DNA of 64,000 nt from Candidatus Praeruminimicrobium purgamenti (GCA_018433585.1 JAHDQW010000002.1:124001-188000), one strand, 5' to 3'; counted from the stretch's first letter, positions 1-7,920 are shown. Numbers and translations: made by a program. The notes: generated from the letters alone by a model not told the origin.

Positions 1-30
1 CGCAAATAATATAAACAAAAAATGTTTTTA

Positions 31-1305
31 TCATTTTGATCCGTTATCTGAAATATTTCCAAAATAATTATTAATTAAAATTTCAGCCAGTCTTTTTGCA
101 ATAAGGTCATGACCTGCGGCATTAGGATGAAAAGAATCAAGTTTCGGATTAACAAATAAATAACCGCCTTTATATTCTTTAAAATCTTTTGCGGAATCAC
201 ACAAAGGAATCTGTCTTTCGGCGGCAACTTTTCTCATAACGTCATTATATTTCAAAGAAACTGCAGCACAGTCAAAAATTTCATAATTTTTTGCTTTTTC
301 AAACATCTCGTCGGATAATTTTGAATTATGCTCCATATCGGCTATTAAGCCCAAATAATAATAAACCTTAGGAGAATATTCGTCAATATAAAGCAATCTG
401 TCCAGAATTCTTTTTGCTCTTTTATAATTTTTGTTTTGAATTTCATTTTTAGCTTCTTCCAAAGAAACCTGCATATATTTTTTTTCGGAATCTTTAAGGG
501 CTCTTTTTACAGGCAAATTAACAGGCATAACGATAAAAATAATTTTAATATTATTTTTTTGAGCCGTATCAGCAAAAAGATTTAAATTATTTTCATACTC
601 ATCTATTGAAACTCTTCTGTTCTCATTATAAATATTTATATTGCAGTTTCCGTAATATTTTGCCCTGTTTGATTTAATCTTAACGGAAATATCGTTTATA
701 AACCTTATAAGATTTGTTTGATCGATAAAATTGTATATTGAAACAGTAAAATTTGACAAAGGCTTAAGCATGCTGTCTCTTTTCATACAGCTTCTGAAAA
801 ATCTGTATTTATCAACATCATTAATCACATAAGAAACGGTTATTATGTCAGGATTTAAACTAAGTACGGTTTTATCCAATAATTTTAACCCCTGATAAGA
901 AGAATATCCTATTTCTCCTGCGTTTATGCTTTCAACTTCAATTTTTTGATTTTTTAATTCTTTTTCTATAACGGACGGGTATGTATCTTCATCTTCTACT
1001 CCCCAGCCGAAAGTCGGAGAAGCTCCCAAAGATACAATTCTGATTTTTTTCTTAGGCGTTATTTCTTTATTGCGGAAACCTAAAGAATTTGTTTTTACGT
1101 TTTTGTTTTGGAATTCAGTGTCAAGATTCGGCTTTTGTTTCCAAATCAAAACGCTGTCTTGTTCTATAATTCTTAATATATCTGATAAGCGGTTATAATG
1201 TTTCGGATAAAACAAGAACAACAGCAGTTCAGAAAACATTAAAAAAATTAAAGCTATAATCAATGACACATATATCAACTGAAAAGGTTTGAAATCATTT
1301 TTCAT
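31..1305 (-). CDS. SGNH/GDSL-type hydrolase with N-terminal membrane anchor
   Basis: A 424-residue protein with one hydrophobic segment at about residues 10-33, so probably anchored in the inner membrane with the rest outside the cytoplasm. SGNH blocks are visible: GASPTFGWG at about 94-102 (block I, with GAS in place of the usual GDS but the serine kept), NAGEIGYSSYQG (block II), a YVINDVD segment with the block III Asn, and DSFHPNAAGH near the C-terminus giving the Asp-His pair. A helical TPR-like stretch sits at about 285-345. Family members are esterases or acyl-transfer enzymes acting on glycans or lipids; the substrate cannot be told. It stands alone, divergent from the next gene. Confidence 0.8.
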   Translation of the reverse strand: MKNDFKPFQLIYVSLIIALIFLMFSELLLFLFYPKHYNRLSDILRIIEQDSVLIWKQKPNLDTEFQNKNVKTNSLGFRNKEITPKKKIRIVSLGASPTFGWGVEDEDTYPSVIEKELKNQKIEVESINAGEIGYSSYQGLKLLDKTVLSLNPDIITVSYVINDVDKYRFFRSCMKRDSMLKPLSNFTVSIYNFIDQTNLIRFINDISVKIKSNRAKYYGNCNINIYNENRRVSIDEYENNLNLFADTAQKNNIKIIFIVMPVNLPVKRALKDSEKKYMQVSLEEAKNEIQNKNYKRAKRILDRLLYIDEYSPKVYYYLGLIADMEHNSKLSDEMFEKAKNYEIFDCAAVSLKYNDVMRKVAAERQIPLCDSAKDFKEYKGGYLFVNPKLDSFHPNAAGHDLIAKRLAEILINNYFGNISDNGSK

Positions 1306-1436
1306 TTTTTAAATTATATCATAAATATTCAAAATGATGAACTCTCTTAATTTATTTTTTATATTTTTTACTTATGTTGTGGATTTATTTTAATTTATAT
1401 AGAATTAAATTTATATTAAAAGCATGCGGAGGTTTT

Positions 1437-1874
1437 ATGAATAAGGCTGAGATTTACAAATTTATAACAAACAACCCTGTTTTTTTCCTTGCCACAATAG
1501 AAAATGACAAACCGCGCTGCAGAGGAATGTTTCTTTACAAAGCAGATGAACAATCAGGAATTATTTTTCACACAGGCTCAAACAAGGATGTTTTTAAACA
1601 AATTTCAAAAAACAATAATGTTGAAATGTGCTTTAACGATTTTAAAACAGGAAAACAAATAAGAGTTTCAGGGAAACTTGAAGAATTGAAAGATACAAAA
1701 TTGAAAGAGGAAATAAGCTCTCATCCGACAAGAGCGTTTTTGAAACCTTGGAAAGAAGCTGTTCCTCTTGATGTTTTTTACTCAAATTTTAAAGTTTTTT
1801 CTTTGAAAAACGGAAAAGCTCTTATATGGACTATGGAAACGAATTTTGCCCCTAAAGAAGAAATATCTTTATAA
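1437..1874 (+). CDS. Pyridoxamine 5'-phosphate oxidase-like flavin-binding protein
   Basis: A 145-residue single-domain split-barrel protein. The N-terminal pattern (helix, then FFLATIENDKPRCRGMF) and the later IIFHTGSNKDVF are typical of PNPOx-like FMN-binding proteins, which act as flavin reductases or oxidoreductases of unknown substrate. The reading frame is open back to 1374, but GGAGG at 1428-1432 lies just before the ATG at 1437, so that start is preferred. It heads a three-gene plus-strand group with 14-nt gaps, followed by a cysteine-rich protein and an NADPH-dependent FMN reductase. A shared redox role is inferred. Confidence 0.82.
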   Translation: MNKAEIYKFITNNPVFFLATIENDKPRCRGMFLYKADEQSGIIFHTGSNKDVFKQISKNNNVEMCFNDFKTGKQIRVSGKLEELKDTKLKEEISSHPTRAFLKPWKEAVPLDVFYSNFKVFSLKNGKALIWTMETNFAPKEEISL

Positions 1875-1888
1875 GATAAGGATTAAAA

Positions 1889-2155
1889 ATGTTTGAATCA
1901 AGATGCGGAGTACGATGCAATATCTGCACGAGAAAAGAACAGGTCAACTGTAAAGGATGTCTGAATATGTACATCCCTTTTTGGGGCGGAAAATGCGGCG
2001 TTAAAAGCTGTTGTGAAGAAAAGCAATTGAACCACTGCGGATTATGCACGGATTTTCCGTGCGAAATGTTAAGCAATATGGGCAAAGATAAAGGCTTTGA
2101 TCCAAAACCTAAAATAGAACAATGCAAAAAATGGCGTGATGAAACTTTTAAATAA
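1889..2155 (+). CDS. Small cysteine-rich DUF3795-like protein
   Basis: An 88-residue protein with many cysteines in CxxC-like pairs (CGVRCNICTR, NCKGC, SCCEEKQLNHCGLC, FPC). This matches the DUF3795 style of small metal- or Fe-S-binding proteins of unknown function. It sits 14 nt after the PNPOx-like gene and 14 nt before the FMN reductase gene, so it is probably co-transcribed. A metal-binding role is likely from cysteine spacing; the biochemical function is unknown. Confidence 0.75.
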   Translation: MFESRCGVRCNICTRKEQVNCKGCLNMYIPFWGGKCGVKSCCEEKQLNHCGLCTDFPCEMLSNMGKDKGFDPKPKIEQCKKWRDETFK

Positions 2156-2169
2156 AAGGAGAATCTGTT

Positions 2170-2721
2170 ATGGAAGCAAAAAAAATTGCAGTTATTATAG
2201 GAAGCCTGCGTCAAGAATCATTTAACAGAAAAACGGCAAACGCACTTATAAAGACAGCTCCCGCATCGCTTAAACTTGAAATTCTTGAAATAAAAGACCT
2301 CTCTCTTTACAATGAAGACATTGAAAACGATCCTCCATCTTCATGGGAAACTTTCCGTAACAACCTGAAAACTTTTGACGGAGTTATTTTTGTCACTCCT
2401 GAATATAACCGTTCAACTCCCGCAGTTATTAAAAATGCTATAGACATAGCTTCTAGACCATACGGACAAAGCGCATGGGACGGAAAACCCGGAGCTGTAA
2501 TCAGCGTATCGCAGGGCAATATCGGCGGATTCGGAGCAAACCATCATTTAAGACAATCTCTCGTCTTTTTAAACGTTCCTGTAATGCAGCAGCCTGAAGC
2601 TTATATAGGGAATGTTGCAGGATTATTTGATGCCGAAGGCAATCTGATAAATGATTCAACTAAGATTTTTTTGAAAAAATTTCTTGATACTTTTTCACAG
2701 TGGGTTTACAAAAATTCTTAA
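2170..2721 (+). CDS. NADPH-dependent FMN reductase (flavodoxin-like)
   Basis: A 183-residue flavodoxin-fold oxidoreductase. The FMN phosphate-binding loop GSLRQESFNRK follows the first strand, and VTPEYNRSTPAVIKNAID is the diagnostic second motif of the NADPH-dependent FMN reductase/ChrR-like family. Such cytosolic enzymes reduce FMN, quinones, azo compounds or metals with NAD(P)H. An AAAAGGAGA ribosome site precedes the ATG. It is the last gene of the 1437-2721 group; the small RNA unit at 2733 starts just after it with its own promoter. Confidence 0.88.
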   Translation: MEAKKIAVIIGSLRQESFNRKTANALIKTAPASLKLEILEIKDLSLYNEDIENDPPSSWETFRNNLKTFDGVIFVTPEYNRSTPAVIKNAIDIASRPYGQSAWDGKPGAVISVSQGNIGGFGANHHLRQSLVFLNVPVMQQPEAYIGNVAGLFDAEGNLINDSTKIFLKKFLDTFSQWVYKNS

Positions 2722-2732
2722 AAACAAAACTG

Positions 2733-2761
2733 TTGACATTTATCAAAACTCAGGCTATATT
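2733..2761 (+). promoter_or_regulatory. Sigma-70-type promoter of small RNA copy 1
   Basis: A perfect -35 TTGACA (2733-2738) and -10 TATATT (2756-2761) are separated by 17 nt. Initiation is expected near 2768, where the conserved GCTTCC of the RNA begins. The same arrangement occurs before the other three copies. Confidence 0.8.
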
Positions 2762-2767
2762 ATAAAT

Positions 2768-2871
2768 GCTTCCGGCAGACTTGGGACGTCATCTTAAAAA
2801 AGATGAAAAAAAGAAAGAGATAAATGAAAAAAAATGTTTATCCCTCCCGAACTGCAGGGAGTGTTTTTTTT
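2768..2871 (+). ncRNA. Small structured RNA, repeat family copy 1
   Basis: A ~104-nt predicted transcript ending in a run of eight T. Pairing seen by eye: CTTCC (2769-2773) with GGGAG (2857-2861), then GCAG with CTGC, then TTGGGA with TCCCGA. This composite stem encloses two hairpins: CATCTT-AAAA-AAGATG, and GATAAA...TTTATC with an A-rich loop. Compared with the other copies the basal stem differs, but changes preserve pairing (GGAAG becomes GGGAG by G-U; GG:CC becomes GCAG:CTGC). No open reading frame of note is inside. Not recognised as a named RNA family. Confidence 0.7.
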
Positions 2872-2886
2872 GACATACTTTTAATT

Positions 2887-3021
2887 TTATTGTTTATTGC
2901 GCTTATCTGCGCCTTTTGATATCTTAAAGCTTGTAAGTTTTTTCGAAAATAAATTTTTAGTTATTGAAAATGTCTGTTTTATCTGTTTTGTAAGGTTTCT
3001 GTACGATGATTTTTTGATCAT
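2887..3021 (-). CDS. Small basic protein coupled to the TSUP gene
   Basis: A 44-codon frame starting MIKKSSYRNLTKQ, lysine-rich and without membrane segments. Its ATG (3021-3019) overlaps the TGA of the TSUP transporter gene in an ATGA junction, an arrangement typical of translational coupling; that is the main support that it is a gene. No family is recognised. It could be a fortuitous frame. It converges with small RNA copy 1. Confidence 0.35.
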   Translation of the reverse strand: MIKKSSYRNLTKQIKQTFSITKNLFSKKLTSFKISKGADKRNKQ

Positions 3022-3926
3022 AATTTATGCCTGTTTGTATATTCCTTAAATAAATTTATTGAAACAAACAATAAAACAGCAATAGCAATCATAAGATATC
3101 TGCTGAACATTATGTATCCGAAGATATTTAAAAGAGTATTTGTCAGAACAATCAAAGTTACCACGGCAAAACTTTTGTTTATATACTTAGAGTAACCGTT
3201 TTTTACAATAATATTATGAACTCTTATGCCTAGAGGAAAACCTATTATGCCTCCGAAAGCAATAACCAAAGATAATCCCAATATTTTATAATCAGGCGTC
3301 CCGCCTGAAAAAGCATAAAACATACCGCCTGTAAAAGTTGCGATAAAAAGCAAAATTCTCACGGCTTTTGAAGTAATATTTTCAGGTATTTTAAAGTAAT
3401 TTATAAGAGCCGGTCTGAAAAATAACGCTCCGCCTATCCCCAAAACAGAACTGAATATTCCTGTTACTGCGCCTACAAAAAAAGCCGTCATTGAATGTTT
3501 ATTTGTAACTGAAGGAATGTTTTCTTCATTTTCATTAGCTTCTCCAAAAAGAACTATAACGGCAAGAAAAATCATAAATACGCAAAAAGTAATAAGCAAC
3601 GGCAAAGACCCGAATCTTACATAAAAAAATTTATTTATAAATTTACCGCTGAAAGCGAATAAAAACACGCCTGCCGCCAAAGGAATAACAAGCTTTGAGG
3701 CAATGCCGCCTTTACTCCAATCAAGAGAATGAAAATCTTTCCTGATTGAAGGCAATATTGACGGCACTATCTGTAAAAGGCCTACGCCTACGGCTTCATT
3801 CGGAGTAAAACCGAAAATAAGCATTGTAGGAACTATCAACCATCCGCAGCCTACACCCCAGTATCCTCCGGAAAACATTCCGACAAAACCTATTAAAGGT
3901 AAAACAAAGAAAAGATAAGTATCCAT
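3018..3926 (-). CDS. TSUP (TauE/SafE) family membrane transporter
   Basis: A 302-residue membrane protein with about eight hydrophobic segments in two related halves. The N-terminal GFVGMFSGGYWGVGCGWLIVP and the second-half FVGAVTGIFSSVLGIGGALFFRP are the glycine-rich repeats of the TauE/SafE/TSUP family, which exports sulfite, organosulfonates or other small anions. The substrate cannot be predicted. It stands alone apart from the overlapping small frame at its 3' end. Confidence 0.85.
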   Translation of the reverse strand: MDTYLFFVLPLIGFVGMFSGGYWGVGCGWLIVPTMLIFGFTPNEAVGVGLLQIVPSILPSIRKDFHSLDWSKGGIASKLVIPLAAGVFLFAFSGKFINKFFYVRFGSLPLLITFCVFMIFLAVIVLFGEANENEENIPSVTNKHSMTAFFVGAVTGIFSSVLGIGGALFFRPALINYFKIPENITSKAVRILLFIATFTGGMFYAFSGGTPDYKILGLSLVIAFGGIIGFPLGIRVHNIIVKNGYSKYINKSFAVVTLIVLTNTLLNIFGYIMFSRYLMIAIAVLLFVSINLFKEYTNRHKL

Positions 3927-3991
3927 ATTCCATATTTTATAAAAATATTAACGATAATTTAATACATAGCAAAACTTTGACTAAAAAGTCC

Positions 3992-4020
3992 TTGACAGTT
4001 TACAATCTATAGACTATATT
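3992..4020 (+). promoter_or_regulatory. Promoter of small RNA copy 2
   Basis: -35 TTGACA (3992-3997) and -10 TATATT (4015-4020) with a 17-nt spacer. The RNA is expected to begin near 4027. Confidence 0.8.
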
Positions 4021-4026
4021 AATATT

Positions 4027-4131
4027 GCTTCCGAGGTATTGGGACATCTTGAAAAAGATGAAAAAAGCAGGTCAGAGATAGATTAAAAAAACATTTATCT
4101 CTTATCCCAAAACCGAAGGAAGTGTTTTTTT
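4027..4131 (+). ncRNA. Small structured RNA, repeat family copy 2
   Basis: A ~105-nt unit of the same family. CTTCC (4028-4032) pairs with GGAAG (4118-4122), and TTGGGA pairs with TCCCAA. Inside are the GAAA-tetraloop hairpin CATCTT-GAAA-AAGATG and a second hairpin AGAGATA...TATCTCT whose loop differs completely from copy 3. It ends in seven T (4125-4131) three bases before the stop codon of the convergent RhuM-Fic gene, so the terminator may also serve that side. Confidence 0.72.
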
Positions 4132-4133
4132 GT

Positions 4134-5108
4134 TTATATAAGCAAATTTGATATTATTTTAACAATAGTTTCTTTTTCCTGAGGCTTGCTTGTAGCTATC
4201 ATAAGAGTCAAAGCGACAAGAGCATTATCATCTATCCTTCTCAGTCCGCTTTTATCAAAAAGGATGTTGTTATTCTGCAAATACAGCACAAAAACAGAAG
4301 CGGCAATTCTTTTATTACCGTCAACAAAACAATGGTTTTTTGTTATAAGATAAAGTATATTTGCAGCCTTTTCTTCAACAGTCGAATAAAGCTCTTTACC
4401 GTCAAAAGTCTGGTATATATCTTTTAATACTGATTTGAAACTGTCTTTATACTCTCTTCCAACAAGAGACGACTCTCTGAATTCCGATTGTATAACAGCA
4501 ATGATTTCCTCTGCATTTTCATAAGTAATTTTAAAAATTTCTTTTTTTTTGCCTTTAGGAACCTCTAAATTCTGATGATCGTACCTGTCCAAAATATCGA
4601 GAGCTTTGGAATATCTGCCTATAACCTGCAAAATTCCTTTAGCTTCTTCCGAAACCAAATTTGAAGTTTTAATATTTGAAGCCAGCATATTTATTGTTTT
4701 CTGAAGCTCAAGATATTTTCTTTCAACTTCTTTGATTCTCTGCTTATTTATGGTATATCCGTCAACAAGATGTTTTCTTAATATATTTGTCGCCCAGATT
4801 CTAAATTGGGTCCCCTGTATTGAATTAACCCTGTATCCAACGGAAATAATAACATCCAGATTATAAAATGATACCGGCTTATCAGATTTTGCAATGTGCA
4901 TTTTTTGCACATTGCTTTCTTTTAATAATTCTCTTGTATTAAAAATATTATTGATATGCTTTGTAATAACAGTTCTGTCTACATTAAACAAATATGATAT
5001 TTGTAATTGCGTAAGCCAAATTGTGTCATCAGATATTTTTACTTCTAACTTTGCCTGTCCGCTTTTAGTTTGGTAAATTACTATCTTGCCGGTTTCGTTT
5101 AATTCCAT
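4134..5108 (-). CDS. RhuM-Fic/Doc fusion protein
   Basis: A 324-residue protein with an N-terminal RhuM (virulence protein) region, recognisable by IWLTQLQISYLFNVDR and VISVGYRVNSIQGTQFRIWA, and a C-terminal Fic/Doc domain. The active-site motif is HCFVDGNKRIAA (about residues 256-267). It has the catalytic His and the Doc-like GNKR in place of the Fic GNGR, which in Doc toxins goes with kinase activity on EF-Tu rather than AMP transfer. RhuM-Fic proteins are usually found in mobile or defence regions. No antidote gene is adjacent; the RhuM part may hold activity in check (inference). Confidence 0.85.
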   Translation of the reverse strand: MELNETGKIVIYQTKSGQAKLEVKISDDTIWLTQLQISYLFNVDRTVITKHINNIFNTRELLKESNVQKMHIAKSDKPVSFYNLDVIISVGYRVNSIQGTQFRIWATNILRKHLVDGYTINKQRIKEVERKYLELQKTINMLASNIKTSNLVSEEAKGILQVIGRYSKALDILDRYDHQNLEVPKGKKKEIFKITYENAEEIIAVIQSEFRESSLVGREYKDSFKSVLKDIYQTFDGKELYSTVEEKAANILYLITKNHCFVDGNKRIAASVFVLYLQNNNILFDKSGLRRIDDNALVALTLMIATSKPQEKETIVKIISNLLI

Positions 5109-5278
5109 TTTGCCCTCACATATTTTATTTTTTTCGATATTACACCATACATATGTATTATTTTAAATAATATTATTAAAAACTTATAAAATTTTGCCTG
5201 ACAGCCAAGGTAGACATAAAATATCTATGGCACAGACATATTTTCACACGTAAAATAGTTCTATAATTAAAAAAACTA

Positions 5279-5306
5279 TTGACATCTTGATACTATAGGC
5301 TATAAT
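5279..5306 (+). promoter_or_regulatory. Promoter of small RNA copy 3
   Basis: -35 TTGACA (5279-5284) and a consensus -10 TATAAT (5301-5306) with a 16-nt spacer. The RNA is expected to start near 5313. Confidence 0.8.
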
Positions 5307-5312
5307 ATGAAT

Positions 5313-5416
5313 GCTTCCAAAGGAATTGGGACATCTTGAAAAAGATGAAAAAAGAAACAAAGAGATAAATCAACCAAATCTTTTATCTCACTCCCAAAAC
5401 CGAAGGAAGTTTTTTT
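5313..5416 (+). ncRNA. Small structured RNA, repeat family copy 3
   Basis: A ~104-nt unit nearly identical to copy 4, from the promoter to the terminator. CTTCC (5314-5318) pairs with GGAAG (5405-5409), TTGGGA with TCCCAA. The enclosed hairpins are CATCTT-GAAA-AAGATG and GAGATAAA...TTTATCTC. A run of seven T (5410-5416) follows. The near-identity with copy 4, 6 kb away, points to recent duplication or gene conversion. Confidence 0.74.
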
Positions 5417-5464
5417 GCCTTTAATCCCTTTTTCACATACTATCAACAATATAAAAATAAAAAA

Positions 5465-5487
5465 AACCTTATCAAATTGATAAGGTT
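5465..5487 (-). terminator. Rho-independent terminator of the zeta-like operon
   Basis: A 9-bp inverted repeat, AACCTTATC/GATAAGGTT with a 5-nt loop, followed on the minus strand by a T-rich run. It lies about 30 nt after the stop of the 54-residue gene. Confidence 0.7.
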
Positions 5488-5518
5488 CAAAATTATAAAT
5501 ATTAAATGATTTTAAAAA

Positions 5519-5683
5519 TCATTTAAACGGAGACTTTTCTGTTATTTCCCCATTTGGCAATTGATAAAATATCTTTCCTTTCATAGAATAAACATTAGGA
5601 ATACCTTTTTGAGTATTCTTTTTCTGAGCTTTATGCACTGCGCGAGAACCTACTTTTGTAATATAAACTGCTAAATCAGTCAT
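5519..5683 (-). CDS. 54-residue partner protein of the zeta-like kinase
   Basis: A small basic protein starting MTDLAVYITKVGSRAVHKAQ and containing PNVYSMKGKIFYQLPNGEI. It begins six bases after the stop of the zeta-like gene and shares its terminator, so the two are almost surely one operon. Small proteins of this look are, to my recollection, found beside zeta-like kinases in several bacteria. A role as antidote or partner is inference. GAGG upstream of the ATG serves as a ribosome site. Confidence 0.62.
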   Translation of the reverse strand: MTDLAVYITKVGSRAVHKAQKKNTQKGIPNVYSMKGKIFYQLPNGEITEKSPFK

Positions 5684-5689
5684 ATTGTG

Positions 5690-6274
5690 TTAATCCTCAG
5701 TTTCTTTAAATAAAGTATATAAACTTTCATTTAAAATTGCAATATCTTTTTCCAATTCTTTTTGTGCAACTAGTATGTAATTTTCATTCCCATTATAATA
5801 TATAAACCAAACATCCGACATGTCTTTGTATATATCCCAAAATTTTTTTTTGCTTCTAAAATATCTTCGTATTACATCTTCATCCGGAATAAAATGCCCT
5901 CCGTTTTGAACTCTTGTTTTAATCCTTTCAATGCAAACTTGAGGATTATCGACAAAAGTATAAACCAAAATAATAGAGTATCCTAAACATTTAGCTTTTT
6001 TAAAAGTGTCAATATATGTATTGCCGGATAAAGTAGTTTCAATTGCAAAAGATATGCCTGCTTCAAAATTATTATTTATTCTGCGGTTAAATTCTTTTCC
6101 TGCCGATATGCGAACTTTCGATATATCAGAAGGGTTCATCTCTTTTGCAATATCATCAGCATTTATGTAATCAAATGTTTCCGTTTCTAAAAATCCTTCG
6201 GCTATGGTACTTTTCCCGCTGCCATTAGCACCTGCTAAAACTAAAAAACTTTTTTTGTTCCCTAAAATATTCAT
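5690..6274 (-). CDS. Zeta-toxin-like P-loop kinase
   Basis: A 194-residue protein with Walker A GANGSGKST at about residues 15-23 and the zeta signature YINADDIAKEMNP shortly after. The middle (FAIETTLSGNTYIDTF, then YTFVDNPQVCIERIKTRVQNGGHF) matches the COG4185/zeta family. Zeta toxins phosphorylate UDP-N-acetylglucosamine precursors of peptidoglycan. The family also contains non-toxic kinases, so toxicity is not shown. No epsilon-type antitoxin lies upstream; instead a 54-residue gene follows in the same operon. Confidence 0.82.
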   Translation of the reverse strand: MNILGNKKSFLVLAGANGSGKSTIAEGFLETETFDYINADDIAKEMNPSDISKVRISAGKEFNRRINNNFEAGISFAIETTLSGNTYIDTFKKAKCLGYSIILVYTFVDNPQVCIERIKTRVQNGGHFIPDEDVIRRYFRSKKKFWDIYKDMSDVWFIYYNGNENYILVAQKELEKDIAILNESLYTLFKETED

Positions 6275-6413
6275 ATTATTATTATATATTTTTATGACTT
6301 AAAAATGAATTATTTTTAGTGTAAACTTAATTTTTTTGTTTTTAATATCAAAATTCACTAATTAATGAGTGTTTTAATTATTTAAAATTTGTAAGGTGTT
6401 TTTTGAATCATAG

Positions 6414-6620
6414 TTAATAATAACCATTTTTACATATAGGGCAACTATGTCCATTGTGAGTCTTTTTTAATCTAACAAGTTTTTGATTTTGATCATGACA
6501 AGCTGTACAAAAATGACCTTCTTTAACACCATCTTTATATTCCAATAAAAACCGTTCTCATAAGATATAGAATACTTTGTGCTTAATTTATTTTCAAAAA
6601 TTTTAGCAGCACAAATGTTT
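6414..6620 (-). pseudogene. Frameshifted remnant of a zinc-ribbon protein
   Basis: On the minus strand one frame reads ENGFYW (about 6545-6562). After a shift of frame it continues YKDGVKEGHFCTACHDQ and ends HSCPICKNGYY, with a stop at 6414-6416. Two CxxC pairs (CTAC, CPIC) form a zinc ribbon like that at the end of small phage- and plasmid-type proteins in which ENG-Y-W precedes the ribbon. No intact frame joins the parts and no start is visible, so I read it as decayed. Confidence 0.55.
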
Positions 6621-6641
6621 TATATTTGTTAGATTGTCCTC

Positions 6642-6800
6642 AAAAAAGACCCACCGCAGAATATATTCCTTTATATTTTTACTGCCATCACTGAACTTAA
6701 AAATTTCTAACATCATAATGTAACGAATTTTTCTTCAAACAAACAAATGATTAAAAATTTGTCTATTTTAAATTTTCACACATAAAATAGTACTATAATT
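6642..6800. repeat. Nested stem-loop repeat, copy A
   Basis: Shares a long diverged match with 11671-11815: GACCCACCGCAGA, then ATATTCCTTTATATTTTT, then CTGCC...CTGAACTT, then CTTCAAACAAACA. The inner stem (6699-6707 with 6725-6732, one mismatch) closes a 17-nt loop containing CATAATG, the same loop length as copies B and C. The outer stem is weak here (ATCA/TGAT). The right end, TTTTCACACATAAAATAGT, also occurs just upstream of small RNA copy 3 (5240-5260). Confidence 0.6.
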
Positions 6801-6892
6801 TAAAAAAACGGCACTTATATACTTGATGCCACAAGGTTTAAAAAAATAGTTATAATTTGTGTTATATGGTAAATATAATGGAGGAGGAATTT

Positions 6893-7162
6893 ATGATAGA
6901 AATAGAAAAACTAAACATGGTAAAAGATGATATAGACGGAGCATATATTATAGATGGTGGTAAATGCTTTGTAGATGAAAATAAAAGAATTTGCGAAAAT
7001 TTTTGGACAGATATATTCAAGACATCTATGGAACATGTATATCCGAAATCAGAGCATTTGCTCTATGAAATACGTTATGTAATAAAAGCTATTTTAAAAG
7101 CACAAGGCTACTGGTGGCGAGTAAGAGGCGACGCTATTAATATTCCGCTCACTATACAGTAA
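6893..7162 (+). CDS. Hypothetical protein, 89 residues
   Basis: An unrecognised small acidic protein (MIEIEKLNMVKDDIDGAY...). The frame is open from 6857, but GGAGGAGG at 6880-6887 precedes the ATG at 6893, making that the likely start. There is no signal peptide or membrane segment; aromatic residues cluster near the end (GYWWRVRG). Its 3' end overlaps the last bases of the convergent GIY-YIG gene by 11 bp. An upstream TATAAT-like box lies at 6851-6856. Function unknown. Confidence 0.6.
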   Translation: MIEIEKLNMVKDDIDGAYIIDGGKCFVDENKRICENFWTDIFKTSMEHVYPKSEHLLYEIRYVIKAILKAQGYWWRVRGDAINIPLTIQ

Positions 7163-7550
7163 AAGATTCAAAAATTTTCTTCCCTGAAACAGTTATTTCA
7201 GTAGATGGACAGTTCAGATGATCTTTCAAATTTTCATTACATGGCGGTTTAAAATGATAAATCAAAGCAGCTTCAGCCCTTTCCTCGTCATCTACATCGG
7301 CAAAAAATAAGTACAGTTGTTCACCATCAAGCAAAGAGTTGAGGCAATCTTGGTATTTATGATGTGATGTACTAAAACGATTAGAAATATCTTTAGATTT
7401 GCCTATATAGAGCATTTCTCTTAAGGAACATTTGCCAGGCACTGTAGGTTTTCCTGTATAGACCACATATACTCCACCACATTGATGTTTTTCAGTTGGC
7501 AACCATTCCGTAATATAATAACCATCAAAATCCAAATTTATTGTTACCAT
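7152..7550 (-). CDS. GIY-YIG nuclease-superfamily protein
   Basis: A 132-residue protein with a GIY-YIG-like core: GVYVVYTG (about 26-33) as the first strand pair, MLYIGKSKDISNRF as the YIG strand with the helical Arg, and EAALIYHFKPPCNENL with the metal-binding Glu and the final Asn. These are the expected catalytic positions of a GIY-YIG endonuclease. A standalone small member could be a homing-type, restriction or repair nuclease. A strong AAAGGAG precedes the ATG. It is the first minus-strand gene after the plus-strand 89-residue gene. Confidence 0.78.
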   Translation of the reverse strand: MVTINLDFDGYYITEWLPTEKHQCGGVYVVYTGKPTVPGKCSLREMLYIGKSKDISNRFSTSHHKYQDCLNSLLDGEQLYLFFADVDDEERAEAALIYHFKPPCNENLKDHLNCPSTEITVSGKKIFESFTV

Positions 7551-7652
7551 TTTAAACTCCTTTTACTAAAGTTAATAATAGCATTTAACAAATTTATATC
7601 TGATAAATCAACACCAGAATTATTAAAAAGATAGATATTCTATTGGTATTTC

Positions 7653-7859
7653 TTATGCTTTATCTTTAGGATTTTCGACAACTGCCCATATTAAAGCCCC
7701 TACCCAACCTACAAGAGTCCAACCAAAAAATAAACATAGCAAGAAAATAGCAAGAGTATTCTTAATTCCTCTGCTTGTTGCAACAAACCATGGAATAAAC
7801 ATGACTATAAGTAAAAGCATTCCAACACCGAATAAAACGCCAGTTGTATAATTATCCAT
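7653..7859 (-). CDS. Superinfection immunity-like membrane protein
   Basis: A 68-residue protein with two hydrophobic segments and the family pattern PWFVATSRGIKNT...FFGWTLVGWVGALIWAVVE, matching the Imm superinfection immunity family named after T4 Imm. In phage T4 the protein blocks DNA entry of a second phage. Homologues are common in bacterial chromosomes and their role there is less clear. The ribosome site GGAG is followed by the ATG. It lies in a run of minus-strand small genes. Confidence 0.8.
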   Translation of the reverse strand: MDNYTTGVLFGVGMLLLIVMFIPWFVATSRGIKNTLAIFLLCLFFGWTLVGWVGALIWAVVENPKDKA

Positions 7860-7920
7860 ATTACTACTCCTTTATTTTTATGTCTTATCCTAAAGAGCTT
7901 TACGAGTTATTTTTAGCTTA

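Noticed and set aside
5313-5416. 6S RNA
   Set aside because: Too short, has two hairpins in a junction rather than a long rod with a central bubble, and occurs in four copies.
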